A stretch of DNA of 64,000 bases, from positions 684,501 through 748,500 of the forward strand of contig NZ_KI912577.1 in assembly GCF_000519085.1 (NCBI RefSeq). The letters run 5' to 3'. Both the position numbers and the translations under genes were made by a program. Below are positions 9,237 through 19,506 of the stretch, piece after piece. The notes under the pieces were generated by a model, which was not told where the DNA came from, did not search any database, and was given only the letters and a program-made list of their open reading frames with translations. Position 1 is the stretch's first letter; every line of letters begins with the position of its first letter. The DNA is from Methylobacterium sp. 10 (GTDB lineage Bacteria; Pseudomonadota; Alphaproteobacteria; Rhizobiales; Beijerinckiaceae).

Positions 9237-10559
9237 TCAGTTCGGAACGGCGGCCTTGGGCGTGTTGGCCGCGCCCTTCTGGATGCCGCGGATGAAGTCG
9301 ACGGCGGCGATGAGCTGCTTGTCCTTGGCCGGATCCGGCGGGACGTAAGCCGATGAACCGCCGCGCTCCTCGACGTCCTTCTGCTTGAGGTGACCCTTCA
9401 GGCCGGCCTCGCCCTTGGTCTCGTCCTTGCCCTTCAGCTCGTCGGGGATCTCCTGCAGGACCTCCTGGTCCGGCTCGATGCCCTTGGCCTGGATGGAGCG
9501 GCCCGACGGCGTGTAGTAGCGCGCCGTGGTGAGGCGCAGCGCGCCGCTGCCGCCTAGCGGAATGATCGACTGGACCGATCCCTTGCCGAAGGAGCGGGTG
9601 CCGAGCACCGTGGCGCGCTTGTGATCCTGCAGGGCGCCGGCCACGATCTCCGAGGCCGAGGCCGAGCCGCCATTCACCAGGACGACGATGGGCTTGCCCT
9701 TGGTGAGGTCGCCGGACTTGGCCGAGAAGCGCTGGGTCTCGTCCGGGTTGCGGCCACGGGTGGAGACGATCTCGCCCCGGTCGAGGAACGCGTCTGAGAC
9801 CGACACGGCCTGATCGAGGAGGCCGCCCGGATTGTTGCGCAGGTCGAGGACGTAGCCCTTCAGCTTGTCCTGGCCCACTTCCGTGGAGAGCTTGTCGATG
9901 GCGTTGCGCAGGCCGTCATAGGTCTGCTCCGTGAACTGCGTCAGGCGGATGTAGCCGACATCGCCGCCCTCGGCCCGCGAGCGCACCGGCTTGATCTTGA
10001 TGACGTCGCGGTTGAGCACGACGTCGATGGGATCCTTGGACTCCTTGCGGGAGATCTTGAGCTTCACCGGCGAGTTCACCGGTCCGCGCATCTTGTCGAC
10101 GGCCTGGTTCAGGGTGAGGCCCTGGACCTGATCCTCGTCGATCTGCGTGATGATGTCGTTGGTGAGGATGCCGGCCTTGGAGGCGGGGGTATCGTCGATG
10201 GGGCTGACCACCTTGATCAGGCCGTCCTCCATCGTGACCTCGATGCCGAGGCCGCCGAACTCGCCCTTGGTCTGCACCTGCATGTCACGGAAGCTCTTCG
10301 AGTCCATGTAGCTCGAATGCGGGTCCAGCGAGGTGAGCATGCCGTTGACGGCCGCCTCGATCAGCTTGGCCTCGTCGGGCTTCTCGACATAGTCGGTCCG
10401 CACCTTCTCGAACACGTCGCCGAACAGGCTGAGTTGGCGATAGGTCTCCGCGGAGGCCGCCACCGCGCTGGTCCCGGAGAGCAGGTGCGTCTGGGTCGCG
10501 AGGAGGGAGGAACCGACGCCAAGAAACGCGCCGGCCAGGACTAGGGAAATCTTGCGCAT
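9237..10559 (-). CDS. ctpA: S41 family carboxyl-terminal processing peptidase
   Basis: A 440-residue protein with an N-terminal signal or anchor helix (about 4-22), a PDZ domain (about 100-180, with GLGIEVTMEDG and the SPIDDTPASKAGI segment) and the S41 catalytic domain. The catalytic Ser-Lys dyad is visible as Ser301 in GGSASASEI and Lys326 in SFGKGSVQ. The start is the ATG at 10557-10559, which overlaps the stop of the EnvC-like gene by one base (TAATG), so translation is probably coupled. CtpA peptidases work in the periplasm on precursor proteins and on peptidoglycan hydrolases and their regulators. The pairing with an EnvC-like activator fits control of septal cell-wall hydrolysis. Confidence 0.95.
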   Translation of the reverse strand: MRKISLVLAGAFLGVGSSLLATQTHLLSGTSAVAASAETYRQLSLFGDVFEKVRTDYVEKPDEAKLIEAAVNGMLTSLDPHSSYMDSKSFRDMQVQTKGEFGGLGIEVTMEDGLIKVVSPIDDTPASKAGILTNDIITQIDEDQVQGLTLNQAVDKMRGPVNSPVKLKISRKESKDPIDVVLNRDVIKIKPVRSRAEGGDVGYIRLTQFTEQTYDGLRNAIDKLSTEVGQDKLKGYVLDLRNNPGGLLDQAVSVSDAFLDRGEIVSTRGRNPDETQRFSAKSGDLTKGKPIVVLVNGGSASASEIVAGALQDHKRATVLGTRSFGKGSVQSIIPLGGSGALRLTTARYYTPSGRSIQAKGIEPDQEVLQEIPDELKGKDETKGEAGLKGHLKQKDVEERGGSSAYVPPDPAKDKQLIAAVDFIRGIQKGAANTPKAAVPN

Positions 10560-11956
10560 TATCCGCGAACCTTCTCGCTGGGGCTCTTCGCCCACCACGG
10601 CTCCGGATCGATGGAGCCGCCGTCTTTCCTGAACTCGACGTATAGAACCGGCCCGTCACGGTCGCCCGGAGCGGCGCCCTGGCCGCCCTCACCCATGGCC
10701 GCCACCGGTTCCCCCGCAAGCACGAACTGTCCGACCTCGACGCTGATCTGATCCATACCGGCCAGCAGCAGATAGTAGCCATCGCCGGCATTGATGATCA
10801 AGAGTCGTCCATACGAGCGGAACTGCCCGGCGAACGACACCCACCCATCGGACGGAGACGAGACCACCGCCTTCGGGCGGGTCGCGAGCGATATGCCGCG
10901 GGTCGTTCCGCCATTGCCGTCGGGCTGGTTGAAGCTGCGCAGGGTCGCGCCGCTCACCGGCTTGGGCACGTCGCCGCGTGTATCGACGAAGCGAATCTTC
11001 GGGGCGAGTCGCGCGGGATCGCGTGCGCCGGCCGCCGCGAATCGCTCCTGGGTCGCCCGTGCCTCCCGCGTTTCGGCGGCGCGCGCCTCTTCCGCCGCCC
11101 GGCGCGCCGAGGCGACCTCGTTCTCCATCCGGTCGAGGAGTTCCTTCAGGCTTTTTGCCTGGATACCGAGCTCCGCCGTGCGTGCGCGCTCGGTGACGAG
11201 ACCGCTCTCCACCTCGGCGAGGCGCGTGCGGCGGGCCGTGATGAGGGCGTTGATCCGCTGCTGCTCCCTAGCCCAGCCGGTGAGGTCGTTCTGCAGGCCT
11301 TCCCGGTCGGCGGCGATGAGCCCCTTCAGCCTCACCATCTCGGTGAGGTCCGCGGCCAGGGTCTCGGCCTCGCCGCGCAGCTCGGGCACCACGGCCCCGA
11401 GCAGCATAGAGGTGCGGATGACGGCGAGCACGTCCTCCGGCTGGACCAGGACGGCCGGAGGCGGCCGCCGGCCCATGCGCTGCAGGGCGGCGAGGATTTC
11501 GGCGATGACGCCCCGTCGCGCTTCGAGGGAGCGGCGGATACCGGATTCGCTGGCGGTGAGCGTCTTCAGGCGCTCCTCCAGCCGGCTCATCCTGTCCTCG
11601 GTAGCCTGCGCCTGGCGTGCGGCATCGAGGAGGGCGGCATTCAGCTTGGCCCGGTCTCCGGCGACCGAGGCGATCTCCGCTTCGAGCTTGGCCCGGGCGC
11701 CGGTGGAGGCGGCGAGCTGCTCCTCGATCCGCTTCAGGGTCTCGGCGCGGCGGGCCTTCTCGTCGATGGCGCGCTGGATCGCGTCGGCGGCGGCGGCATC
11801 CTGTGGTTTCGGCGCGTCCTGCTGTTTCGCAGTGTCCTGCTGTTTCGCAGCGTCTTGGGCGTGGGCACGACCGAGCGCCAGAACCGCCATCGCCGCCAAG
11901 GCAGCGATGCGGATCGCTCCGCCGTCAGGCCCGCGCCGCGCGTATCCGCCCCTCAT
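10559..11956 (-). CDS. EnvC-like murein hydrolase activator (degenerate M23 domain)
   Basis: A 465-residue secreted protein. A signal peptide ends near AHAQD (about residues 16-36), followed by two QQDTAKQQDA-like repeats, long coiled-coil helices (about 60-310) and a C-terminal LytM/M23-like domain (about 345-465, with GRLLIINAGDGYYLLLAG). The metal-binding His positions of active M23 peptidases are missing: the usual AHL position reads AGM. This matches EnvC/NlpD-type activators, which bind amidases instead of cutting peptidoglycan. It overlaps rlmH by 4 bases upstream and ctpA by 1 base downstream. The likely role is activating an amidase at the division septum, inferred from architecture. 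Confidence 0.9.
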   Translation of the reverse strand: MRGGYARRGPDGGAIRIAALAAMAVLALGRAHAQDAAKQQDTAKQQDAPKPQDAAAADAIQRAIDEKARRAETLKRIEEQLAASTGARAKLEAEIASVAGDRAKLNAALLDAARQAQATEDRMSRLEERLKTLTASESGIRRSLEARRGVIAEILAALQRMGRRPPPAVLVQPEDVLAVIRTSMLLGAVVPELRGEAETLAADLTEMVRLKGLIAADREGLQNDLTGWAREQQRINALITARRTRLAEVESGLVTERARTAELGIQAKSLKELLDRMENEVASARRAAEEARAAETREARATQERFAAAGARDPARLAPKIRFVDTRGDVPKPVSGATLRSFNQPDGNGGTTRGISLATRPKAVVSSPSDGWVSFAGQFRSYGRLLIINAGDGYYLLLAGMDQISVEVGQFVLAGEPVAAMGEGGQGAAPGDRDGPVLYVEFRKDGGSIDPEPWWAKSPSEKVRG

Positions 11957-12453
11957 GCGTCGATGTCGCCCCGGTGATAGGGATGTCCCGCAAGGATCGT
12001 CAGCGTCCTGTACACCTGCTCCAGGGCCAGCACGCGCACAAGGCCGTGAGGCAGGGTGGCCGCCCCGAAGGCGAGGGAGAGGTCGGCGCGCGCGCGCACT
12101 GCCGGCGCGAGCCCGTCCGCGCCGCCGATGGCGACGACGAGGGTCGCCGTGGCCGCATCGCGCCAGGATGCGATCCGCTCGGCGATGCGCTCGCTGGTCC
12201 AGTCCGAGCGCCCGCGCTCGTCATAGACCAGCAGAACGCTCGACGAGGCCGGGGCATGGGACAGGATCGCCGCCCCCTCCTCCACGCTGCGGTCGACGGG
12301 ACGCCGGGCCCGGCTCTCCGGGATCTCGACGACGTCGCAGGCGGTGAGACCCAACCCGCGACCCAACTGGACCGCCCGGTCACGGTAGCGCGAAGCCAGA
12401 TCCCGCTCGGGGCCGGGCTTGAGGCGGCCCACCGCCGTCACCAGCAGACGCAC
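11953..12453 (-). CDS. rlmH: 23S rRNA pseudouridine-1915 N3-methyltransferase
   Basis: A 166-residue SPOUT methyltransferase of standard RlmH length. The start is MRLLVTAVGRLKPGPERDL. The SAM-binding knot is visible as VVAIGGADG (about 105-113), and the family C-terminus is LEQVYRTLTILAGHPYHRGD. RlmH methylates pseudouridine 1915 in helix 69 of 23S rRNA on 70S ribosomes. The rsfS-rlmH order is widely conserved. The 3' end overlaps the EnvC-like gene by 4 bases (11953-11956). Confidence 0.96.
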   Translation of the reverse strand: MRLLVTAVGRLKPGPERDLASRYRDRAVQLGRGLGLTACDVVEIPESRARRPVDRSVEEGAAILSHAPASSSVLLVYDERGRSDWTSERIAERIASWRDAATATLVVAIGGADGLAPAVRARADLSLAFGAATLPHGLVRVLALEQVYRTLTILAGHPYHRGDIDA

Positions 12454-12485
12454 GCGTCAGGCGCCCCGCGCCACCGGGCCGGTAC

Positions 12486-12917
12486 TCAGCCGGCCAAGAG
12501 GTCGGTGGTGGGACGATCGGCGCCCCACATCTTCTCGAGATTGTAGAAGCCGCGGACTTCCGGGCGGAAGATATGGACGATGATGTCGCCCGTATCGATC
12601 AGCACCCAATCGCAGGCGGGCAAGCCCTCGACCCGGGCCGTTCCGAAGCCCTTGGACTTCATTTCCTGCAGGATCCGGTCGGCGATGGCGCTGACATGGC
12701 GCTGCGAGCGGCCGGAGGTGATGATCATCGTGTCGGCGAGCGAGGTCCGACCGGCGAGATCGATCTCGATGGTCTCCTCGGCCTTCATGTCTTCGAGACA
12801 ATCGAGCGCGAGCGCCTTGAGATCGCCGATCCTCTGATCGGTGGCGTGGTCGGAACCTGTGGTTCCGGAAGGGTGCGAATCGGTCAGTGTCTCGATTCCC
12901 GAAGTGACGGCGGTCAT
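12486..12917 (-). CDS. rsfS: Ribosome silencing factor RsfS
   Basis: A 143-residue protein. The RsfS/Iojap domain occupies about residues 28-138, with LEDMKAEETIEIDL, ADTMIITSGRSQRHV and the conserved CDWVLIDTGDIIVHIF segment near the end. RsfS binds ribosomal protein uL14 and blocks subunit joining in slow growth. The N-terminal 25 residues (TDSHPSGTTGSDHATDQR region) are a variable extension, so a later start is possible. It lies between nadD and rlmH, the usual arrangement. A TATAGATT sequence 15-25 bases upstream could be a local promoter element. Confidence 0.95.
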   Translation of the reverse strand: MTAVTSGIETLTDSHPSGTTGSDHATDQRIGDLKALALDCLEDMKAEETIEIDLAGRTSLADTMIITSGRSQRHVSAIADRILQEMKSKGFGTARVEGLPACDWVLIDTGDIIVHIFRPEVRGFYNLEKMWGADRPTTDLLAG

Positions 12918-12990
12918 TTTACCTGAACAATCTATAGTCTGGAGAGAGTGGAACGATCACTCTCCGTTTTCAAGAGTCGCGACGCGCTCG

Positions 12991-13602
12991 TCATCGTGCG
13001 GCCCGGAGGGCCGTGGACGACAGGGTCGAGCGCGGGCCATGGAGAAACACCCAGGCCGGGGGTTCGAGATCGGCGAGGAGACCCGCATCCGATTCGTCGA
13101 TGCGCCACCGTCCCATCGCCTGCGCCCCTCGGGCGCTCGGCGCCGTCAGGGTGAAGCCCGGCCTATCGATGATCGCGATCGGCATCGTGGCGGCGATAGC
13201 ACGAAAATCACGCCAGCGGTGAAATGCCGCGAGACTGTCGGCTCCCATGATCCAGACGAAGCGCACGGCGGGGTGGCGGGCCTGGAGGTAGGCGAGGCTC
13301 TGGCGGGTATAGCGGGCGCCGATCCGCGTCTCGAAACCGGTGATGGCGATGCGCGGATGGTCGGCGACGGCGGATGCCACCGCGATCCGCGTCTCGAGGG
13401 GGGCGAGAGCCGTGCGGTCCTTGAGCGGGTTGCCGGGGGTGACCATCCACCAGATGCGGTCGAGCCGCAGCCGTTTCAGCGCCACGAGGCTCACATGGCG
13501 ATGGCCGAGATGGGCTGGATTGAAGGACCCGCCATAGAGGCCGATCCGCAGGCCGGGCACGGCGGGAGGCAGCCGGACGAGCCCCTCCGCCTCAAGCCGC
13601 AC
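12991..13602 (-). CDS. nadD: Nicotinate-nucleotide adenylyltransferase
   Basis: A 203-residue protein. The nucleotidyltransferase motif GSFNPAHLGH (about 25-34) sits after a short N-terminal extension, and the second motif is replaced by the alphaproteobacterial SSTALR near the C-terminus (ISSTxIR in others). It adenylates nicotinate mononucleotide in NAD synthesis. A later start near PPAVPGLRIGLYGGSF is possible, but the length fits rhizobial NadD. It is 35 bases downstream of proA in the same operon. Confidence 0.95.
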   Translation of the reverse strand: MRLEAEGLVRLPPAVPGLRIGLYGGSFNPAHLGHRHVSLVALKRLRLDRIWWMVTPGNPLKDRTALAPLETRIAVASAVADHPRIAITGFETRIGARYTRQSLAYLQARHPAVRFVWIMGADSLAAFHRWRDFRAIAATMPIAIIDRPGFTLTAPSARGAQAMGRWRIDESDAGLLADLEPPAWVFLHGPRSTLSSTALRAAR

Positions 13603-13637
13603 GGGTGGAGCCGGCGAGCCGCATCAGGCAGGCCGCA

Positions 13638-14936
13638 TCAAGGACGGGTCTGCCCACGGCCATGGACCCGGTACTTGAAGGTCGTCAGCTGCTCGACGCC
13701 CACCGGACCGCGCGCATGCATGCGCCCGGTGGCGATGCCGATCTCGGCGCCGAAGCCGAACTCGCCGCCATCGGCGAACTGCGTCGAGGCATTGTGGGTG
13801 ACGATGGCCGAATCGACCTCCGCCAGGAAGCGCGTCGCCTCGGCGGCGTCGGCCGTGACGATGGCGTCGGTGTGGTGCGAGCCGTTGGCCTCGATATGGG
13901 CGATCGCCGCGTCGAGCCCGTCCACCACCTTCACGGCGATGATCGCGTCGAGATATTCGGTGCGCCAGTCGATCTCGGCGGCGGCGGTGACCCGCGCATC
14001 CACCGCCTGGGTCGCCGCATCGCCGCGGACGCTGCAGCCGGCCTCGATCAGCGCCGTGACCAGGGGAGCGAGGTGGGTCTCCGCCACGGCGGCATCGACG
14101 AGCAGCGTCTCGGCGGCGCCGCAGATGCCGGTACGGCGCATCTTGCTGTTGACCACCAGGGTGCGGGCCATGTCGAGCTCCGCGCCCGCCGCCACGTAGA
14201 CGTGGCAGATGCCGTCGAGATGGGCGAAGACCGGCACCTTGGCCTCGGACTGGACCCGCTCCACGAGGCCGCGTCCGCCACGGGGCACGATGACGTCGAT
14301 GCAGCCGTCGAGGCCCGACAGCATCGCGCCCACCGCCGCGCGGTCGCGGGTGGGGACGATCTGCACCGCGTCGGCCGGCAGGCCGGCGGCCTCAAGGCCC
14401 TCGCGCATGGCGCGGGCGATGGCCATGGCGGTGCGGTGGCTGTCCGACCCGGCGCGCAGGATCGCCGCGTTCCCGGCCTTGAGGCACAGGGCGCCCGCAT
14501 CCGCGGTGACGTTGGGGCGGCTTTCGAAGATGACGCCGACGACGCCGAGCGGCACGGCGATCCGCTCGATCAGGAGACCGTTGGGACGCTCGAACGCCGC
14601 GAGCTGGCGACCGACGGGATCGGGCAGCGCGCCGATCTTGGCCACCGCATCGGCCATGGCGGCGAGCCGACCCTCGTCGAGGGTGAGGCGGTCGATCAGC
14701 GCCTGGGTCTGTCCGCTCGCCTTGGCGGCGGCGACATCGCGGGCGTTCTCGGCGAGGATCGCGTCCCGGCTCGCCCTCAGGCAATCGGCCACCTGGCGAA
14801 GAGCGACATCCTTCGCCTGGGCCGAGGCCTGGGCGATCTTGCGGGCGGCGGCGCGGGCGCGGTGGCCGATCTCCTGCATCTGCTCGGTGAGATCGGGGGC
14901 GGCGGCGAAATCGGATCTCAGGTTCAGAACGGGCAC
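13638..14936 (-). CDS. proA: Gamma-glutamyl phosphate reductase
   Basis: A 432-residue protein of normal ProA length, related to aldehyde dehydrogenases. The catalytic Cys is Cys272 in [10 protein letters not shown]. The cofactor-binding region is around [16 protein letters not shown] (136-150), and a [12 protein letters not shown] segment lies near 214-225. It reduces gamma-glutamyl phosphate to the semialdehyde in proline synthesis, directly after ProB, which is encoded upstream on the same strand with a 107-base gap. Start at [10 protein letters not shown]. Confidence 0.97.
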   Translation of the reverse strand: MPVLNLRSDFAAAPDLTEQMQEIGHRARAAARKIAQASAQAKDVALRQVADCLRASRDAILAENARDVAAAKASGQTQALIDRLTLDEGRLAAMADAVAKIGALPDPVGRQLAAFERPNGLLIERIAVPLGVVGVIFESRPNVTADAGALCLKAGNAAILRAGSDSHRTAMAIARAMREGLEAAGLPADAVQIVPTRDRAAVGAMLSGLDGCIDVIVPRGGRGLVERVQSEAKVPVFAHLDGICHVYVAAGAELDMARTLVVNSKMRRTGICGAAETLLVDAAVAETHLAPLVTALIEAGCSVRGDAATQAVDARVTAAAEIDWRTEYLDAIIAVKVVDGLDAAIAHIEANGSHHTDAIVTADAAEATRFLAEVDSAIVTHNASTQFADGGEFGFGAEIGIATGRMHARGPVGVEQLTTFKYRVHGRGQTRP

Positions 14937-15043
14937 GGTCTGTTTCCTCGCAGCTCACCGTTCAAGGCGATGGCAGCATGTCGATCGTGCCCTCATGCCA
15001 TGCGTCGAGGCGGCAAAACAAGCACATTGCATAATAGTCGAGC

Positions 15044-16198
15044 CTATTCCCCCGCCATTGCGAGGTCATCGCGATGCACCATTTCAGCGCGACCGGGATG
15101 AGTGAGCAATTCTGCGATCTCCCGACTCGGGCGACCGATGATCTGTGCCGCCTGTGCACTGTCATAAGCCACGAGGCCACGCCCCAGGGTGCGGCCCTGC
15201 ACGTCCCGGATGATCACCGCATCCCCCCGCCCGAAGTTTCCGGCGATCGCGGTGACGCCCACCGGCAGCAGGCTCGCGCCGCCCTGCAGGGCGCGGGCCG
15301 CCCCGGCATCGACCACGAGGGTGCCGCGGGGCTCGAGCGATCCGGCGATCCAGGCCTTGCGGGCGGCGACGGGGTTCGAGCCCGACAGGAACCAGGTGCA
15401 GCGCCCGCCCTGGACGATGGTGCGCAGGGGGTTCTTCTCGCGCCCGTCTGCGATGACCATGTGGGTGCCGCCGCTCGCGGCGATCTTGCCCGCCTCGACC
15501 TTGGTGCGCATGCCGCCCCGCGACAGTTCCGAGGCCGGCCCGCCCGCCATGGCCTCGATCTCCGGCGTGATCCGCTCGATGAGGGGCAGATGGCGCGCGT
15601 TCGGGTCGCTGGCGGGAGGCGCCGTGTAGAGGCCGTCGATATCGGAGAACAGCACCAGCACGTCGGCCCCGATCATGGTGGCGACGCGGGCGGCGAGTCG
15701 GTCGTTGTCGCCGTAGCGGATCTCGCTGGTGGCGACCGTGTCGTTCTCGTTGACCACGGGCACGGCCCGGACTTCGAGGAGCTTCAGCACGGTGGCGCGG
15801 GCGTTGAGGTAGCGGCGGCGCTCCTCGGTGTCCTGCGGCGTCACCAGGATCTGGCCCGCCGCGATGCCGTGATGGCCGAGGGCCTCGGCCCAGTAGCGCG
15901 CGAGCGCGATCTGCCCCACGGCGGCGGCGGCCTGGCTCTCCTCCAGGCGAAGGGTGCCGGGCGCGTAGCCGAGCACCGTCCGCCCCAGGGCGATGGCGCC
16001 CGAGGAGACGACGAGGACGTCGACGCCCCGCGCATGCAGCTCGGCGATGTCCTCGACGAGCGCCGCGAGCCAGGCATGGCGCAGGCGCCCGCGCGCGCGG
16101 TCGACGAGAAGCGCCGAGCCGACCTTGATGACGACGCGGCGGAAATCCTGAAGGGCGGGGATCTGGGGAGAGGTGACGTGTTGAGAAGAGGTCATCAT
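15044..16198 (-). CDS. proB: Glutamate 5-kinase with PUA domain
   Basis: A 384-residue protein with an amino-acid-kinase domain (about 18-270; [53 protein letters not shown]) and a C-terminal PUA domain (about 290-375). It phosphorylates glutamate as the first step of proline synthesis and is normally feedback-inhibited by proline. The start is either of two tandem ATGs at 16198-16193. The first overlaps the vapC stop by 4 bases and the second by 1, so proB translation appears coupled to the upstream toxin gene, an unusual context for a biosynthetic enzyme. Confidence 0.97.
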   Translation of the reverse strand: MMTSSQHVTSPQIPALQDFRRVVIKVGSALLVDRARGRLRHAWLAALVEDIAELHARGVDVLVVSSGAIALGRTVLGYAPGTLRLEESQAAAAVGQIALARYWAEALGHHGIAAGQILVTPQDTEERRRYLNARATVLKLLEVRAVPVVNENDTVATSEIRYGDNDRLAARVATMIGADVLVLFSDIDGLYTAPPASDPNARHLPLIERITPEIEAMAGGPASELSRGGMRTKVEAGKIAASGGTHMVIADGREKNPLRTIVQGGRCTWFLSGSNPVAARKAWIAGSLEPRGTLVVDAGAARALQGGASLLPVGVTAIAGNFGRGDAVIIRDVQGRTLGRGLVAYDSAQAAQIIGRPSREIAELLTHPGRAEMVHRDDLAMAGE

Positions 16199-16617
16199 CG
16201 GGAGCTTTGCACGGCGCAGGCGAGGTCCGTTCGTGAAAAATCGTTGCCCTTGAACAGGAGCGGCACACCGGCCGACTTCGCCACGGCATAAGCGAAGCAG
16301 TCGCCGTAATTGAGAGCGGCGGGATGGCGTCCCTTGCCGAAGCGCAGGAAGGCCTCCGTGGCCAGTCGCAGGTGCATCACATCGAAGGCCACGAAGCGAA
16401 TGTTGGGCTGCTCATCGAGATACTCGACAAGTGTCCACTGATCGTCGCGCCCTGTCTTCGCGGTCATGACCCGGTGAAGTTCCGCAAGAGTCGGCGTCCC
16501 GATCAGGCAGATGGAACGGTGGAGAAGGCGGCCGTAATCGACAGGTCCGTCTTCGCGCAGGAAGATCGCCACGAGGGCCGACGTGTCGACGGCGATCGTA
16601 TGATCCGCCGCAGTCAA
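16195..16617 (-). CDS. vapC: VapC-type PIN-domain ribonuclease toxin
   Basis: A 140-residue PIN-domain protein with all expected acidic residues: Asp11 in VDTSA, Glu46 in LAELHR, Asp106 in NYGDCFAYA and Asp126 in GNDF. VapC toxins are Mg-dependent endoribonucleases that cut tRNA or rRNA and are neutralised by the partner VapB. Its ATG overlaps the end of the antitoxin gene by 4 bases, and its stop overlaps the start of proB. The domain is intact, so the module may be active. It is a horizontally mobile family inside an otherwise conserved operon. Confidence 0.93.
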   Translation of the reverse strand: MTAADHTIAVDTSALVAIFLREDGPVDYGRLLHRSICLIGTPTLAELHRVMTAKTGRDDQWTLVEYLDEQPNIRFVAFDVMHLRLATEAFLRFGKGRHPAALNYGDCFAYAVAKSAGVPLLFKGNDFSRTDLACAVQSSR

Positions 16618-16889
16618 ATCGGCAGGCCGTTCTCATCGTACATGTCGGAATGGTCCGACGTCGCGCCGGGCAGTTTGGTGGCCGCACTCCGAGCCGACAA
16701 GGCCCGCAATTCCTGATACCGCCGCTCCACTTCCTCGGGGGCCAGCACGTCCCATGCCTGGGACCGGCGATCCTTGAATTCCCTCAACGCCGTTTCGACC
16801 ACATCGGCGATGGATGTCCTGCTGGAGCGAGCCAGAGAATGTGCGATCTCGTAGGCGACGTCGCTCCTCACATTCAGTTGCTTCGTCAT
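16614..16889 (-). CDS. vapB: VapB-type antitoxin (Psk-like)
   Basis: A 91-residue protein. The N-terminal half (LNVRSDVAYEIAHSLARSS to ALREFKDRR) looks like the ribbon-helix-helix-type DNA-binding part of VapB/Psk antitoxins. The acidic C-terminus ([11 protein letters not shown]) is the usual toxin-contacting tail, with the YDENGLP ending common in this family. It precedes vapC with a 4-base overlap, the classic antitoxin-first order. The preceding obgE stop is only 52 bases upstream, so the pair is probably read from the obgE transcript as well as any autoregulated promoter. Confidence 0.9.
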   Translation of the reverse strand: MTKQLNVRSDVAYEIAHSLARSSRTSIADVVETALREFKDRRSQAWDVLAPEEVERRYQELRALSARSAATKLPGATSDHSDMYDENGLPI

Positions 16890-16941
16890 CCCCGAACTCC
16901 ACCGCCAGCAGCACGTAGCTTAGGGCTACATGCCCGTGTCC

Positions 16942-17997
<1,056 letters not shown>

Positions 17998-18059
17998 TCA
18001 TTCGCCGAGGGCGGGGCCTGCCGGCTCCAGACCTTGGCGAATCACATCCGGGTTCGGGT

Positions 18060-18530
18060 TCAGGCTGCGCCTTGTCGGCACTTCCCGTCGAGGTTCAGGT
18101 ACTGCACGCTGCGCAGGCCCGCCTCGAACCACGCCCCACCCGACTTCGTCCGGTCGTAGGCGTAGAGATTGATGACGATGGCGCCGTCCGGAGACGTGAG
18201 GGTCGCCGGAACCTGCGCGTCGTCGAAGGCCCAGGTCGGGCGGGAATCGGCGCCGAACTCGGCACGGCTTCCGTCCATTTCGAACTGGCTCACCTGGGCG
18301 AAGACCGGCCGCTCGTCATGGTCGGAGATCGCGAAGGTGAAGCCGACCTTGGGGCTCCGCCCGACGAAGTTGTAGAATTCGCAGTAGAGCGTCGGGCTCC
18401 GTGGCGACGGTCTCGGAATGTCCGCGACCGGGGTCGCGGGGGGCTCGCCTCCGCCGCTCAGAAGCGCCAGGGCGACCGCGACCGAACCGGTAGCGGCGAG
18501 TGCCGCCAGAACGAGCGTGCGTTGCGTCAT
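18060..18530 (-). CDS. Exported or membrane-anchored protein of unknown function
   Basis: A 156-residue protein with an N-terminal hydrophobic segment (about 5-26, LVLAALAATGSVAVALALL) that could be a signal peptide or anchor. A Pro-rich linker follows, and then a beta-rich region (about 46-150) with Cys50 and Cys151, which could form a disulfide in the periplasm. No known domain was recognised. It sits between rpmA and obgE, on the same strand, 155 bases after rpmA and a likely terminator, and 83 bases before obgE. Its reading frame has normal high-GC third positions, so it is probably a real gene. Confidence 0.75.
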   Translation of the reverse strand: MTQRTLVLAALAATGSVAVALALLSGGGEPPATPVADIPRPSPRSPTLYCEFYNFVGRSPKVGFTFAISDHDERPVFAQVSQFEMDGSRAEFGADSRPTWAFDDAQVPATLTSPDGAIVINLYAYDRTKSGGAWFEAGLRSVQYLNLDGKCRQGAA

Positions 18531-18589
18531 CGCGGTTCCGCTTCCGAGCGCGGCACCGTCCAGGTGACGGAGACCCGCGCAGACGACGA

Positions 18590-18617
18590 AAGGGAGGATG
18601 GCGCACCATCCTCCCTT
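18590..18617 (-). terminator. Terminator after rplU-rpmA
   Basis: A perfect 12-bp stem (AAGGGAGGATGG with CCATCCTCCCTT) with a CGCA loop. On the minus strand the right end runs into TTTCG. It lies 69 bases after the rpmA stop. It probably ends or attenuates the ribosomal-protein transcript before obgE. Confidence 0.65.
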
Positions 18618-18685
18618 CGATGTCCGACGATCGTCGATGACGGGATGCCCGGTGCGGGCGCCGCCTCGCTGTGGGAGGCCGTGGA

Positions 18686-18952
18686 CTACTCCGCGGCTTC
18701 CTGGTGCGGCACGACGGCGACAAAGGCGCGGCCGCGCTTCACCTGGAACAGCACGCGGCCATCCGCCTTGGCGAACAGGGTGTGGTCTGTGCCGATGCCG
18801 ACATTCACGCCGGGGTGGAACTTGGTGCCGCGCTGACGGACGATGATGTTGCCGGCGATGACGGCTTCGGCACCGAACTTCTTCACGCCGAGGCGCTGAC
18901 CGGCCGAATCGCGGCCGTTGCGGGACGAGCCGCCTGCTTTTTTATGGGCCAT
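18686..18952 (-). CDS. rpmA: 50S ribosomal protein L27
   Basis: An 88-residue protein that starts [15 protein letters not shown] after Met, the standard N-terminus that reaches toward the peptidyl transferase centre. The [20 protein letters not shown] core is also present. Length is normal. It is paired with rplU 32 bases upstream. Confidence 0.98.
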   Translation of the reverse strand: MAHKKAGGSSRNGRDSAGQRLGVKKFGAEAVIAGNIIVRQRGTKFHPGVNVGIGTDHTLFAKADGRVLFQVKRGRAFVAVVPHQEAAE

Positions 18953-18984
18953 TGTGGTTGACTCCGAATGTCTCGATCAGAACG

Positions 18985-19299
18985 TCAGGCGCTGATGCCG
19001 GTGATGCGCACCACGGTGTGGTGCTGGCGATGACCGCGCTTGCGGCGCGAGTTCTGACGGCGGCGCTTCTTGAAGGCGATGACCTTCGCGTCGCGGCCGT
19101 GGCTGACGATCTCGCCGGCGACGCTGATGCCCGACAGGAGCGGCGCGCCGACCTGGGTGGCGCCCGCGTCGTCCGCGAACAGGAGGACTTCGCCGAAGGT
19201 CACGGCCGAGCCGGGCTCGCCCTCGACGGTGGCGATCGTGATGGTGTCGTTGGCGGCAACGCGATACTGCTTGCCGCCCGTCTTGATGACTGCGAACAT
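18985..19299 (-). CDS. rplU: 50S ribosomal protein L21
   Basis: A 104-residue protein starting MFAVIKTGGKQYRV, the standard L21 N-terminus, and ending with the basic KRRRQNSRRKRGHRQHHT stretch that binds 23S rRNA. It is the first gene of the long minus-strand run. It is preceded by a 207-base leader with a candidate sigma-70-type promoter at 19440-19468. Confidence 0.98.
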   Translation of the reverse strand: MFAVIKTGGKQYRVAANDTITIATVEGEPGSAVTFGEVLLFADDAGATQVGAPLLSGISVAGEIVSHGRDAKVIAFKKRRRQNSRRKRGHRQHHTVVRITGISA

Positions 19300-19439
19300 C
19301 GTTCTCTCTTCGTGTTCTCTGCCGGCCTCCGGCTTTCGCCTGGACCGTCTTCTTGTTCAGGTCATCCGCGACACCGATCGAGCGATGCGCGAACGCGAAA
19401 CGCGCGGACTTCGTCGAGGAAGCCGCGCGTTGCGTATGT

Positions 19440-19468
19440 CGACTAGTCGGGTTTCGCCCGCCTGTCAA
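19440..19468 (-). promoter_or_regulatory. Candidate promoter of rplU
   Basis: On the minus strand an exact TTGACA (19463-19468) is followed after 17 bases by TAGTCG (19440-19445). The -35 match is perfect and the spacing ideal, while the -10 match is weak. This is common in alphaproteobacterial housekeeping promoters. It would leave a leader of roughly 130 bases. Confidence 0.45.
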
Positions 19469-19506
19469 TGAACGGACAGGCCCTTCCGTTCGGTCTCGAG
19501 CGCCGC

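Noticed and set aside
13605..15101. A 498-codon frame opposite proA
   Set aside because: It is an antisense frame of a universal enzyme.
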